A stretch of DNA of 64,000 nt from Rhizobium sullae (GCF_900169785.1 NZ_FWER01000018.1:37161-101160); one strand, 5' to 3'. Positions 1-11,532 are shown, counted from the first letter of the stretch. The notes: generated by a model from the sequence alone, not told the origin. Program-made: numbers and translations.

Positions 1-2
1 TC

Positions 3-1529
<1,527 letters not shown>

Positions 1530-1591
1530 ACGGTTGCATGGCTCCGATCCGCCCTCCCCCCTTTCGCAAACGCGAAAAACACTGTAAGAGC

Positions 1592-1611
1592 GCGCCAAAC
1601 GTAATTGGCGC
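1592..1611. promoter_or_regulatory. perfect inverted repeat upstream of typA
   Basis: GCGCCAA and TTGGCGC form a perfect 7-bp dyad with a 6-base loop (acgtaa). It sits 44 bases before the typA start. There is no T-run after it, so it is not a clear terminator for the upstream phosphatase. It may be an operator or a leader hairpin. Confidence 0.4.
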
Positions 1612-1655
1612 ATTCTCTTGAACGTAGCGCCTCAGCCTCAGAGATTTGAAAACAT

Positions 1656-3473
1656 ATGGCACTTCGCAACATCGCGATCATCGCGCACGTTGACCATGGC
1701 AAGACGACCTTGGTGGACGAACTCCTGAAGCAGTCCGGCTCGTTCCGCGAGAACCAGCGCGTTGCAGAGCGTGTGATGGACTCCAACGACCTCGAAAAGG
1801 AGCGCGGCATCACCATTCTCGCGAAGGCGACGTCGGTGGAATGGAAAGGTGTCCGCATCAACATCGTCGACACCCCCGGCCACGCCGACTTCGGCGGTGA
1901 AGTCGAGCGCATTCTCTCGATGGTGGACGGCGCGATCGTTCTGGTCGACTCGTCCGAAGGCCCGATGCCGCAGACAAAGTTCGTCGTCTCGAAAGCCCTG
2001 AAGGTCGGCCTTCGCCCGATTGTCGCGATCAACAAGATCGACCGTCCTGATGGCCGCCACGAAGAAGTCATCAACGAAGTGTTCGACCTCTTTGCAAACC
2101 TCGACGCGACTGACGAACAGCTCGATTTTCCGATCCTTTACGGTTCTGGCCGTGATGGCTGGATGAACGTCAACCCGGAAGGCCCGAAGGACCAAGGTCT
2201 CGCACCGCTGCTCGACCTCGTGCTCGAGCATGTTCCGGAACCGACAGTCCACGAAGGTCCGTTCACGATGATCGGTACGATCCTCGAGGCTAACCCCTTC
2301 CTCGGCCGTATCATCACTGGCCGCATCAATTCCGGCTCGATCAAGCCGAACCAGGCCGTCAAGGTTCTGAGCCAGGATGGCAAGCTGATTGAAAACGGCC
2401 GTATCTCGAAGATCCTCGCTTTCCGCGGCATCGAGCGCACGTCGATCGAAGAAGCGCATGCAGGCGACATCGTCGCGATTGCCGGTCTCTCCAAGGGCAC
2501 GGTTGCCGATACCTTCTGCGATCCCTCGGTTACCCAGGCGCTCACCGCACAGCCGATCGATCCGCCGACTGTCACCATGTCCTTCATCGTGAACGATAGT
2601 CCGCTGGCTGGGACCGAAGGCGACAAGGTGACCTCGCGCGTCATTCGCGACCGTCTCTACAAGGAAGCCGAAGGCAACGTCGCGCTGAAAATTGAAGAAG
2701 CAGAAGGCAAGGATTCCTTCTACGTGTCCGGTCGTGGCGAATTGCAGCTCGCCGTTCTGATCGAAACGATGCGCCGCGAAGGCTTCGAACTGGCCGTGTC
2801 GCGTCCGCGCGTGGTCATGCATCGCGATGAGAACGACCAGCTGATGGAGCCGATCGAAGAAGTCGTCATCGACGTCGATGAAGAGCATTCCGGCGTCGTC
2901 GTGCAGAAGATGTCCGAGCGCAAGGCCGAAATGGCCGAGCTCAGGCCTTCTGGCGGTAACCGTCTTCGCCTGGTGTTCAACGCGCCGACGCGGGGCCTGA
3001 TCGGCTACCAGTCGGAACTCCTGACCGACACGCGCGGCACAGCCGTGATGAACCGTCTGTTCAAGGAATATCAGCCGTTCAAGGGTGAAATCGGCGGCCG
3101 TACCAACGGCGTTCTGCTCGCCAACGCTCCGGGCGAAGCTGTTGCCTATGCCATGTTCAACCTGGAAGATCGCGGCCCGATGATGATCGAGCCGGGCGAA
3201 AAGGTCTACATGGGCATGATCATCGGCATTCATTCCCGCGACAACGATCTTGAAGTCAACGTTCTCAAGGGCAAGCAGCTGACCAACATCCGCGCTGCCG
3301 GCAAGGACGAAGCCGTCAAGCTGACGCCGCCGATCCGCATGACGCTCGACCGCGCCTTGTCCTGGATCCAGGACGACGAGCTGATGGAAGTGACGCCGAA
3401 GTCAATCCGCCTGCGCAAGATGTATCTCGACGCAAACGATCGCAAGCGCTTCAGCAAGGCAAAGATGGCCTGA
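1656..3473 (+). CDS. typA: Ribosome-associated GTPase TypA/BipA
   Basis: Translational GTPase that binds ribosomes and helps 50S assembly and stress or cold adaptation. The 605 residues match the usual family length. G-domain motifs are clear: AHVDHGKT (P-loop, about residues 10-17), RGITI (switch I), DTPGH (G3) and NKID (G4). EF-G-like domains III and V and the BipA-specific C-terminal domain follow, ending in a basic tail (DRKRFSKAK). The gene stands alone with its own terminator directly downstream. The ATG at 1656 gives the standard N-terminus (MALRNIAIIAHVDHGK). Confidence 0.97.
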   Translation: MALRNIAIIAHVDHGKTTLVDELLKQSGSFRENQRVAERVMDSNDLEKERGITILAKATSVEWKGVRINIVDTPGHADFGGEVERILSMVDGAIVLVDSSEGPMPQTKFVVSKALKVGLRPIVAINKIDRPDGRHEEVINEVFDLFANLDATDEQLDFPILYGSGRDGWMNVNPEGPKDQGLAPLLDLVLEHVPEPTVHEGPFTMIGTILEANPFLGRIITGRINSGSIKPNQAVKVLSQDGKLIENGRISKILAFRGIERTSIEEAHAGDIVAIAGLSKGTVADTFCDPSVTQALTAQPIDPPTVTMSFIVNDSPLAGTEGDKVTSRVIRDRLYKEAEGNVALKIEEAEGKDSFYVSGRGELQLAVLIETMRREGFELAVSRPRVVMHRDENDQLMEPIEEVVIDVDEEHSGVVVQKMSERKAEMAELRPSGGNRLRLVFNAPTRGLIGYQSELLTDTRGTAVMNRLFKEYQPFKGEIGGRTNGVLLANAPGEAVAYAMFNLEDRGPMMIEPGEKVYMGMIIGIHSRDNDLEVNVLKGKQLTNIRAAGKDEAVKLTPPIRMTLDRALSWIQDDELMEVTPKSIRLRKMYLDANDRKRFSKAKMA

Positions 3474-3499
3474 GCCATCCAGACACCTTGAAGGCTTTA

Positions 3500-3530
3500 A
3501 ACCCCGGCTATTGTGCCGGGGTTTTTTATT
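3500..3530 (+). terminator. Rho-independent terminator of typA
   Basis: A 9-bp perfect stem (AACCCCGGC with GCCGGGGTT) with a 6-base loop is followed directly by a T-rich tail, 27 bases after the typA stop. This is textbook intrinsic-terminator architecture. Confidence 0.93.
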
Positions 3531-3675
3531 GTGTTCTGCGTCGAATCCGGCTTGTCGCAATAGTTAAAAAAGCGTTAAATTTTGCTCATCGTCCACATGT
3601 TAAGTCTGTGGGCAAACGGCCGAAACGCATGATCGCGTATGGTTAATTGCCTGCTGGAAGACCAGAGTAAGCGTT

Positions 3676-4182
3676 ATGAAGACGTTGTCGATCGATGTCC
3701 GGCGGGCGGAACCGCATGATGCTCAGGCCATCTCCGAGGTGCATCGCCTCGCTTGGCAGCACACCTATGCCGGGATCATTCCGCATCGTGCCTTGACGCA
3801 CATGATCGAACGCCGCGGCGAGAACTGGTGGCGCAAGGCAACCCGCGGTCCGGCAACGCTTCTCGTTCTTGACGTCGCCGGGACGGTCGCAGGCTATGCC
3901 ACACTCGGCCTCAATCGCGCCCGCGCACTGCCGCAGGAAGGCGAGATCTACGAACTTTATCTTCGTCCTGAGTATCAGGGCATCGGTCTTGGGCGCATGC
4001 TTTTCGGCGAGGCGAGGCGGCTTCTGAAGTCACTCGGCTGCAAAGGCCTCGTAGTCTGGTGCCTTGAGGAAAACGAGAACGCCAGCCATTTCTATCGCGG
4101 CCATGGCGGCGTCGACTTCTGCGAAGGAATGGAGAGCTTCGACCACAAGCAGTTGAAGAAAATCGGCTTCATCTGGAACTGA
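3676..4182 (+). CDS. GNAT family N-acetyltransferase
   Basis: 168-residue acetyl-CoA-dependent acetyltransferase of the RimI-like GNAT fold. The acetyl-CoA pyrophosphate-binding loop is visible as YQGIGLGRMLF (residues 100-110), following the beta-strand IYELYLRPE. The C-terminal part WCLEENENASHFYRGHGG is the usual strand-helix preceding the last GNAT strands. It is monocistronic between typA and ppa. The acceptor substrate cannot be read from sequence; protein N-terminus, amino acid or antibiotic are all possible. Confidence 0.85.
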   Translation: MKTLSIDVRRAEPHDAQAISEVHRLAWQHTYAGIIPHRALTHMIERRGENWWRKATRGPATLLVLDVAGTVAGYATLGLNRARALPQEGEIYELYLRPEYQGIGLGRMLFGEARRLLKSLGCKGLVVWCLEENENASHFYRGHGGVDFCEGMESFDHKQLKKIGFIWN

Positions 4183-4360
4183 AAAGCACAGCCTTCAACT
4201 TTTCGAAACAGTGCTGCATCGCCTTGAACTGACTGGCGAAATCGGCCGCTTGTCCTTCAATATTTCAAGCTGTATCTGGAACATCACGAACGCGCCGTGT
4301 TGCGTTGCGGCATAAAACGGACTATTTGGCTGCGAACAATTCATTTTGTGGGAGTTTTGC

Positions 4361-4894
4361 ATGCGAATCGACGCCATTTCCATCGGCAAGAATCCTCCGG
4401 AAGATGTCAACGTCATCGTTGAAGTTCCGGTCGGCGGTCACCCCATCAAGTATGAAATGGACAAGGAAGCCGGCACGCTGGTCGTCGACCGCTTCCTCTA
4501 TACGCCGATGACCTATCCGGGCAATTACGGCTTCGTGCCGCATACGCTTTCGGAAGACGGCGATCCGATCGATGTCCTGATCGCCAGCACGCGTCCGTTG
4601 GTTCCAGGCTGTGTCATCAATGTCCGCCCGATCGGCGTTCTGAAAATGGAAGACAATTCGGGCAAGGACGAGAAGATCATCGCCGTTCCTTCGCCGGCGC
4701 TTACATTGCGCTACGAGAAGGTGAAGGACTACACCGACCTTCCGGAGATCACGCTGAAGCAGATCGAGCACTTTTTCGCGCACTACAAGGACCTGGAGCC
4801 CGGCAAGTGGGTGAAGATTTTCGGCTGGGGCGATTCAAAGGAAGCCGGTCAGCTCATCCTCGAAGCCGTTGAGCGTGCCACGAAGGCAACATAA
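4361..4894 (+). CDS. ppa: Inorganic pyrophosphatase
   Basis: Soluble family I pyrophosphatase, which hydrolyses diphosphate to orthophosphate and pulls biosynthetic reactions forward. It has 177 residues, the usual size for rhizobial Ppa. Active-site features are GGHPIKYEMDKEAG (Lys30, Glu32) and the metal-binding DGDPIDVL (Asp66, Asp68, Asp71). The frame is open upstream to a TTG at 4346, but the ATG at 4361 is preferred because GGGAG (4350-4354) sits 6 bases before it and the protein then begins at the conserved MRIDAISIG. Confidence 0.96.
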   Translation: MRIDAISIGKNPPEDVNVIVEVPVGGHPIKYEMDKEAGTLVVDRFLYTPMTYPGNYGFVPHTLSEDGDPIDVLIASTRPLVPGCVINVRPIGVLKMEDNSGKDEKIIAVPSPALTLRYEKVKDYTDLPEITLKQIEHFFAHYKDLEPGKWVKIFGWGDSKEAGQLILEAVERATKAT

Positions 4895-4898
4895 GCCG

Positions 4899-5213
4899 TT
4901 ACGGCTTCAGAAGCTTTTCGAGCCTTTCCATCAACTCCTTCGGGTCGCCATCGATCCGGAGGATTTTTTTGCGCGATGTATCGCCTGAAACCAATTGGAT
5001 CGAGGATTTCGGGATGCAGAGCGCTTTGGACAGAAGCGCGATGAGCGCCTTGTTGGCTTTTCCTTTTTCAGGGATCGCGGTGACACGGACTTTAATGTGG
5101 CACGCGCCTTCGGCATCGGCCTCGAAGCCATCGATCGCGTCGCGCCCGCCATTCGGTGTCAACCGAACGGCGAGGCGTATATGATCATCGAAAATCTTCC
5201 CGGCGGAATTCAC
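4899..5213 (-). CDS. DUF167/YggU family protein
   Basis: Small protein of the conserved DUF167 (YggU) family, whose biochemical role is not established. The family core is visible: LAVRLTPNGGRDAIDG, then KVRVTAIPEKGKANKALI and the closing VSGDTSRKKIL. It lies directly after yggT on the same strand, the common arrangement. A GTG at 5213-5211 overlaps the yggT stop as GTGA, giving 104 residues with coupled translation. An ATG at 5240 would add nine residues and overlap yggT by 31 bases; I prefer the GTG, moderately. Confidence 0.85.
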   Translation of the reverse strand: MNSAGKIFDDHIRLAVRLTPNGGRDAIDGFEADAEGACHIKVRVTAIPEKGKANKALIALLSKALCIPKSSIQLVSGDTSRKKILRIDGDPKELMERLEKLLKP

Positions 5214-5500
5214 GCCACCAGCGGGAAGAGAGTGTTCCACATCAGCGAGCGGAGGAAGAAGATGATGAGCAGAAGAATGATCGGCGAGATGTCGATACCA
5301 CCAAGATTCGGCAGCAGCCGGCGAATCGGACGCAGTAGCGGCTCGGTCACATTGTAGAGGAACATGCCGACCGAATTGACGAACTGGTTGCTGGAATTGA
5401 TGACGTTGAAGGCGTAAAGCCAGGAGAAAATGGCACTCGCAATTAGCACCCAGGTGTAAAGATTCAAAGCCAAATCAATGGTTTGAAATAGGGCAATCAT
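5210..5500 (-). CDS. YggT family integral membrane protein
   Basis: 96-residue membrane protein of the YggT (CCB3/YlmG) family, linked in other organisms to osmotic tolerance, membrane protein assembly and septum-related functions. Two hydrophobic segments (around LYTWVLIASAIFSWLYAF and PIILLLIIFFLRSLMW) flank the signature VTEPLLRPIRRLLPNLGGID. The start at 5500 is chosen because GGAGA lies seven bases upstream of this ATG (MIALFQTIDLALN); a longer frame to 5548 adds residues unlike the family. It is followed by the DUF167 gene with a stop/start overlap. Confidence 0.9.
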   Translation of the reverse strand: MIALFQTIDLALNLYTWVLIASAIFSWLYAFNVINSSNQFVNSVGMFLYNVTEPLLRPIRRLLPNLGGIDISPIILLLIIFFLRSLMWNTLFPLVA

Positions 5501-5689
5501 CTTGGTCTCCAGTTCGTTTCTGACAGACATGTAGCCATTGGGCGCCAAACGGGCAAGTGCCGCGTGAAAACCTGCGGCGAATCATGCTTGGCGGGCGTGT
5601 CCGATCATGCGTCCGGCTTTTTCGCAGCAGAAAACGAACAGTGCAATGGGAAAGCAGCGGCGCGTGGCCTCGAGCGGACTTCTGAGCAC

Positions 5690-6437
<748 letters not shown>

Positions 6438-6448
<11 letters not shown>

Positions 6449-6923
6449 CGTCTTGCACCACCACCGTATCGGTCACGCGTGCGGCTGCCTCCTGACGTTT
6501 CCGGATGCGCTCGCGGGAGGAGACGCCGAGCAGATCGGCGATCCGCCAGATGACGTGATCCTCCATCTCGCTGCGTTCGCCGTCGGCATAGACGATGTCC
6601 CAGAGAATGCCGATGAGTTCCAGCCGCTGCTCGGTATCGAGATGGCGTTTCAGGTCGGACGTGAAGCGGTAATAGTCGACGGCGCTGCTCTCGGCTTCCT
6701 GGCCGGCGGCGATCAAGGCATCCAGCTGCTTTCCGTCGAGCCCGTATTGCTCCTTGAGCAGTTTGCGGAGCCGCTTCTTTTCGCTGTCCTTGACCTTCCC
6801 ATCCGCCTCCATCACCTGCATGCAGAGAGCGGCAACGGCGATGCGGGGATCGTCAGGGCTAAAACCCTTCTTGGGATTGTTTGCAGCGAGATTTTGGAAG
6901 AATGCCTGAAAACGTTCGAACAT
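6438..6923 (-). CDS. TerB-like (tellurite resistance TerB/DjlA N-domain family) protein
   Basis: 161-residue all-helical protein of the TerB-like fold. Acidic putative metal-binding motifs are MEADGKVKDSE (about residues 38-48) and YADGERSEMEDHVIWRIADLLGV near the C-terminus, a two-fold internal arrangement typical of the family. The reading frame is open far upstream, but the sequence there is antisense-like hemY overlap. The ATG at 6923 (MFERFQAFFQ) is the plausible start, 16 bases after the hemY stop. The actual function is unknown; the family name does not prove tellurite resistance. Confidence 0.82.
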
Positions 6924-6939
6924 GCAGATTTCGTTCCAT

Positions 6940-8544
6940 TCAGAAAAGGCGGAGTCGTGTCTTGGGTTCTGGTTCCGCCTTTGTGTTGCGAACGCCAGGG
7001 TCATCCGGCATTCCATAAAAGGGTTTCGGTTCTGGCTGCGCGGTAACCGGCTCTGGCTGCTTGGCGACCGGCGCGGGCGAGACAGACTTCGGAGCAGGAG
7101 CCGGTCGGGCGGCCTCGGCAATCGTTGCGGCGCGCTCCAGCTCGATGATTCGGTGATCGTTGGCCGAACTTTCGGGCCGTGTTTCGCGAACGGGCGGCAA
7201 AGTCCGCAGCGCGGCGTCGATCGAGATGGTGGGTCGTTCCTCGACCGGCCCTTCGAGCTGACCGAAAGGCGCCTTCCATTCGAAGACGTCGAGACGGCCG
7301 GTGATGGGTGAGACGGGCAGCCATTTGTCGGAAACGAAGCCGTCGGCGACCCAGGCCGGGTCACGCGGCGCCTTGAGCGCCTGTGCCAGCCAGTGGCGTA
7401 CACGGCCCTGGTCGCCAGTTTCGGCCTCTTCGATGTCGGCAAGCAGCAGGAAGGCGGCTTCACGCGGCTGCATGCGGGCGGCAGCTTCCGCCTTCGCGCG
7501 GGCCTTCGCAAAGTGCTGCGCATCGAGCGCCGCCTGCGCGACCACGAGCAGGGACTCGACGTTGTTGGGACGCAGGGCCTCCAACTTTTCGGCGCGTTTC
7601 AGGCGATCAACGGAGGAATCGCCGCTTCGAGCGAGCACATAAGTGCGGCCGATCTCGGGATGCGGTCCGGCTTTCCATGACTGCTCGAGGATCGAGGCGG
7701 CCTTGCGCAGTTTATCTTCCCGGAAAAGTGCCTTGGCGGCGATGATGGCGGCCGGTTCGAAGTCGGCAATGAGCTTCAGCGCATGCATCGCGTCGTCACG
7801 GGCACCGGCCGGATCGCTTTCCAGCTTGTCGTCAGCGCGAGCGGTCAGCAGCACGCCGCGCAGACGGTCCGCATCCTGCTTTTCGACGACACGTGCGGCC
7901 TTCTGTTGCTCAAGAAGCCGGATGGCGTCGTCCCAGCGGCCGGACTGGCTGCGGTATTCGAGCGTAGCCTGTGCCGCCCAGGGCAGATAGGGGGCGTTGT
8001 CGGCTGCCTTCTCGGCATATTGGCGCGCGGCCTCGTTGGCGCCGAGGCGTTTGGCTTCTAGATAGAGCCCGCGAAGGCCGAGTTCACGCGTTTCCGGATC
8101 GTTGGCCATCGCTTCGAACTTGGCGCGCGCTTCGTCATGCCGGCCTTCGATCAGGGCAGCCTGTGCCTCGAGCAGGTTGATCAGCGGCTCCTGATCGGCA
8201 CGGATGAGGCCTCGGGAACGGGCTGCCATCTTGCGGGCAAGCAGGGCATTGCCGGCGCCGGCGGCGATAAGGCCGGTCGAGAGCGCCTGATAACCGCGAT
8301 CGCGCTTGCGGGCGCGAAAATAGCGTCTCACAGAATGAGGCGACGTCCAGACCGTGCGGATCAGCCACCAGGCGATCATGACAACGGCGATCAGTGCGAT
8401 AAGGCCGCTTGCCGCGACGATCAGCTTTGCCTGATAAAGCCGGCCTTCCCACACCAGCGACAGATCGCCCGGGCGATCGGCAAGCCAGGAGAAACCATAG
8501 CCGAGAACGACGACGAGGGCGACGAAGACGACGAGACGGATCAT
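6940..8544 (-). CDS. hemY: HemY-like TPR membrane protein
   Basis: 534-residue inner-membrane protein of the HemY family (the proteobacterial TPR type, not protoporphyrinogen oxidase). Two N-terminal hydrophobic segments (about residues 1-20 and 40-65) anchor a cytoplasmic series of TPR helices (ALIEGRHDEARAKFEAMA, YAEKAADNAPYLPWAAQ). The family is associated with late haem synthesis, in complex with other enzymes. The last 100 residues are Pro/Ala-rich and probably disordered (PAPAPKSVSPAPVAKQPEP). It starts three bases after the Mic60-like stop, so coupled translation is likely. Confidence 0.92.
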   Translation of the reverse strand: MIRLVVFVALVVVLGYGFSWLADRPGDLSLVWEGRLYQAKLIVAASGLIALIAVVMIAWWLIRTVWTSPHSVRRYFRARKRDRGYQALSTGLIAAGAGNALLARKMAARSRGLIRADQEPLINLLEAQAALIEGRHDEARAKFEAMANDPETRELGLRGLYLEAKRLGANEAARQYAEKAADNAPYLPWAAQATLEYRSQSGRWDDAIRLLEQQKAARVVEKQDADRLRGVLLTARADDKLESDPAGARDDAMHALKLIADFEPAAIIAAKALFREDKLRKAASILEQSWKAGPHPEIGRTYVLARSGDSSVDRLKRAEKLEALRPNNVESLLVVAQAALDAQHFAKARAKAEAAARMQPREAAFLLLADIEEAETGDQGRVRHWLAQALKAPRDPAWVADGFVSDKWLPVSPITGRLDVFEWKAPFGQLEGPVEERPTISIDAALRTLPPVRETRPESSANDHRIIELERAATIAEAARPAPAPKSVSPAPVAKQPEPVTAQPEPKPFYGMPDDPGVRNTKAEPEPKTRLRLF

Positions 8545-8547
8545 CGA

Positions 8548-9801
8548 TCAACCCTCCTTGCCGGCGCCGGAAATGGCCTTGGAGAGCGCACCACCCACCA
8601 GTTCCTCGACACGGATGCGGGCTTCCAACGATTGCTTGAAAGCGGCGGAAGCCTGCTTTGCGTTCGCGGGCAGATCGTTCCATTCGTTGGCAGCGCCCGG
8701 CAGGTCGCCGTTCTTCACCTTGTCTTCTATGCGGGCGGCAATCGCCTCGACGCTTTCGCCCTCGATATTGCCGACAGGGCGCACGGTAACGAGCGACTTG
8801 GCGCTCGCCATCAGCCGGTCCGACCAGCTCTGGTTCGGATCCGATTGGGTGACGGATTGGATGACGGCGGTCGCGACGTCGGGAACCTGACGGATCAGTT
8901 CGGCGCGCGAGGGTACGCCGGTTTCGGCGAAATTGCGTAGATCGGCGACTGCGGGGTCGTCCGGCGAAACGCCGGCGAAAGTATCGAGTTCGGCCATGAA
9001 AGGTCCGCCGCGGTCGATCGCTGCCTTGAGTGCCGCAGCGGCGATCGCCTGCGCAACCGCAACATCCTGGCGTGGTTCGTTGAGCTTCTTCTCGGCTTCC
9101 TCCAGGCGCTTGACAATGTCGGCGCCGTTCGACGCCCGCTCTTCGGAGGATTGAGAGAGAGATGTGCGCACCTGTTCCAGCTGCGCGGCCAAATCCGCGA
9201 CCTTCTGGTTCAGCGCATCGACTGCCGCTGTGTCTGCTGGCCCCGTGACGGCAGGCGTCTTTGCCGCCGCCTCGAGAGCAGATAGTCGCTTGTCGAGCGC
9301 GTCGTCGCTGGTATTCGGCGCTGCGGCCAAGTTCGCGATGGATTGCTTGAGGCCGTCGATTTCAGCCGAAAGGTTGGCCGTTTCATCCAGCGCGGTTTGG
9401 GGTGCTGAAGACGTCGGAAGGTAGCCGGCATATTGGATAACGCCAGCACCCAGCAGGGCAACGAGGCCGCCGAAAATGCCCGCAGCGATCTGACCCGACG
9501 TCGTTCCGCCGCGCGGCGGCTGCCGGATCGGCTCCGGGTCGGCTGTCGTTTCCGGCTGACTGGACTCCTCGGAGGCGGCGGCGGGCTCGGCCGTCTCCTC
9601 GGCCGATGGTTCCTTTTGCGGATCGACGGATGCCTCCAGGTCGGCTGTCGCATTGTCTGCGTCGGGAGCGTCGGCTTCAGGGCCGTTCTCTTCGGATTTC
9701 TTGTCGGTATCGGCTGCTGCCGCAATTTCCTGCGCTTCCAGATCGATCGTGACCGGCTCGTCGGTGTTTTTCGAATGACGTGGCGGATTTCCCGATACCA
9801 T
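8548..9801 (-). CDS. Mitofilin/Mic60-like coiled-coil membrane protein
   Basis: 417-residue protein of the alphaproteobacterial Mic60/mitofilin family (COG4223), placed as usual in the hem operon. It has an acidic, Pro/Ala-rich N-terminal 100 residues, one membrane span (about 104-126, SGQIAAGIFGGLVALLGAGV), a helical coiled-coil region (about 135-260), and a C-terminal mitofilin-signature-like helical domain. In alphaproteobacteria such proteins are proposed ancestors of the cristae-organising Mic60 and shape intracytoplasmic or envelope membranes. The start at 9801 is chosen for the GAGGA ribosome site six bases upstream; an upstream in-frame ATG at 9828 lacks this. Confidence 0.88.
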   Translation of the reverse strand: MVSGNPPRHSKNTDEPVTIDLEAQEIAAAADTDKKSEENGPEADAPDADNATADLEASVDPQKEPSAEETAEPAAASEESSQPETTADPEPIRQPPRGGTTSGQIAAGIFGGLVALLGAGVIQYAGYLPTSSAPQTALDETANLSAEIDGLKQSIANLAAAPNTSDDALDKRLSALEAAAKTPAVTGPADTAAVDALNQKVADLAAQLEQVRTSLSQSSEERASNGADIVKRLEEAEKKLNEPRQDVAVAQAIAAAALKAAIDRGGPFMAELDTFAGVSPDDPAVADLRNFAETGVPSRAELIRQVPDVATAVIQSVTQSDPNQSWSDRLMASAKSLVTVRPVGNIEGESVEAIAARIEDKVKNGDLPGAANEWNDLPANAKQASAAFKQSLEARIRVEELVGGALSKAISGAGKEG

Positions 9802-9891
9802 GCGTATCCTCATTTTCCTGCATCGCAACGAAACTAGTCAGTGATGCCAGTTATGAAAAGAGGTTAGATCAAATTTGAGCGGCTAAAGCCT

Positions 9892-10596
9892 TCAAAGAAG
9901 CGACAGAAGGCTTGTCTCATCCGGTAATGCTGCAATGCGAAGATTTCTGCCGAGCGATGCCGGAACAGCTGCCGCGACGGCTTTGCTGAGACAAAGAATG
10001 AGCGCCTGATTGATCCAGGCGGGTTCCGATTGGGTTCCGGCGAGACTGAAAAAACGCTCCGCGGTCTGGCGGGAATAGAGGAGAACGGCCTCTGGCGGCG
10101 GGATCAGCGCTTTTAGCAGGGCGTCCGGATCAGGTTCTGCCGGCAGCATCCGATAGCACTCGACGATATCGACCTTCAGTCCAAGTGCTTGTGCCTTGAG
10201 CTCAAACGTTTCCGCACGTGGCGAACCGGCAAGATAGGTGACCGGTTCCCGTATTTGCCCTGCGATCAGCTCCGCCAGTTGCGCGCCATCGCCCGCCGAC
10301 GCCAGGACCGAAGCAAATCCGATCGCTTTGGCTGCGTTTGCGCTCGCTTTGCCAACGGCGAACACCGGCCGGAGGCGATAAGGCTTGACGTCTGTTCCTG
10401 ACGATGAGAGCGCATGGACAGCCTCCGTGCTTGTGATGGCGATAGGACCGTCGCTCCTCGCCAGCGCATCCATCGCGGCCTTGCCATCATGCATGGGCTG
10501 CGAAAGCGGCAGCAAGACGGGCTCATGTCCCATATCGCGTAAGGTTTTGGCGGTTCGTTCCCCCGAATGCTTCGGACGGGTAACCAGCACGCGCAT
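9892..10596 (-). CDS. hemD: Uroporphyrinogen-III synthase
   Basis: 234-residue HemD, which cyclises and inverts ring D of hydroxymethylbilane to uroporphyrinogen III, in the cytoplasm. The N-terminal strand MRVLVTRPKHSGERTAKTL is typical, as are the segments AITSTEAVHAL, VFAVGKASANAAKAIGF and VECYRMLPAEP. The family is poorly conserved, and identification is greatly strengthened by hemC immediately upstream (stop-to-start gap of six bases) supplying its substrate. Confidence 0.93.
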   Translation of the reverse strand: MRVLVTRPKHSGERTAKTLRDMGHEPVLLPLSQPMHDGKAAMDALARSDGPIAITSTEAVHALSSSGTDVKPYRLRPVFAVGKASANAAKAIGFASVLASAGDGAQLAELIAGQIREPVTYLAGSPRAETFELKAQALGLKVDIVECYRMLPAEPDPDALLKALIPPPEAVLLYSRQTAERFFSLAGTQSEPAWINQALILCLSKAVAAAVPASLGRNLRIAALPDETSLLSLL

Positions 10597-10602
10597 GCTG
10601 CA

Positions 10603-11532
10603 TCAGCTCCAGTCGTCGAAGAAGCTGCTGCCGGCGCGGGCGCGAATGTCCTGGCCGGCGCGGGTGCCATGTGCTGCGGCATCGCGGCGATGGCCGTCGA
10701 TGGTCACCGAATGCTGGTTGCGGCCGTCCGGGGTGATGATCAGGCCGGAGAACCTGATCTGATCGCCTTCGCAGATCGCGTAGCCGCCGATCGGCGTGCG
10801 GCAAGAGCCGTCGAGGGCAGCAAGGAAAGCGCGTTCGCAGGAGACGGCATCGTAGGTGACCGGGTCATTGATCGTTGCAAGCAGATCGTCGATCCGCTGA
10901 TCGCCGATGCGGCTTTCAATGCAGATAGCACCCTGCGCGGGCGCGGGCGGGAAAGTATCGGGGTCGAGGATGTCGGTAATCACGTCCACCTTACCGAGAC
11001 GCTTCAGGCCCGCGAGCGCGAGCAGCGTCGCATCGACCTGGCCTTCGTCCAGCTTGCGCAGACGGGTTTCCACCGCGCCCCGGAAGGTTACGACCTTGAT
11101 ATCAGGCCGCATACGGCGGATCAGGGCCTGACGGCGCAGTGATGCCGACCCGACCGTCGCACCGTGCGGCAACTCGATCAGTTTCGGCGCCGTGCGGCCG
11201 ATTACCGCATCGCGGATGTCTTCCCGCGGCAGATAGGCCGAGAGATAGAGCCCTTCCGGCAACACCGTTGGCATGTCCTTGGCGGAATGGACGGCGAAAT
11301 CGAGATCGCCGCTGGCAAGCTTTTCTTCCAGCTCCTGAGTGAAAAGACCCTTGCCGCCAATCTCGGCAAGCGAACGATCCGTGATGCGGTCGCCTTTCGT
11401 CGTCAGCACAACGATTTCGAACATTTCCTCCGGCATTCCGTGCGCTGCCATCAGCCTGTCGCGCGCTTCGTGGGCCTGAGCAAGGGCCAGCGGGCTGCCC
11501 CGCGTGCCAATCCGGAAAGGTTTTGTTTGCAT
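10603..11532 (-). CDS. hemC: Porphobilinogen deaminase (hydroxymethylbilane synthase)
   Basis: 309-residue HemC, which polymerises four porphobilinogens into hydroxymethylbilane. Conserved features are IGTRGSPLALAQ at the N-terminus, LDFAVHSAKDMP (catalytic Asp region), GSASLRRQA (substrate-binding arginines) and GSCRTPIGGYA with the Cys that carries the dipyrromethane cofactor. The frame extends to 11589, but the ATG at 11532 (MQTKPFRIGTRG) gives the family N-terminus. It is the first gene of the minus-strand haem cluster and divergent from tsaD, with about 70 bases between them for both promoters. Confidence 0.97.
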   Translation of the reverse strand: MQTKPFRIGTRGSPLALAQAHEARDRLMAAHGMPEEMFEIVVLTTKGDRITDRSLAEIGGKGLFTQELEEKLASGDLDFAVHSAKDMPTVLPEGLYLSAYLPREDIRDAVIGRTAPKLIELPHGATVGSASLRRQALIRRMRPDIKVVTFRGAVETRLRKLDEGQVDATLLALAGLKRLGKVDVITDILDPDTFPPAPAQGAICIESRIGDQRIDDLLATINDPVTYDAVSCERAFLAALDGSCRTPIGGYAICEGDQIRFSGLIITPDGRNQHSVTIDGHRRDAAAHGTRAGQDIRARAGSSFFDDWS

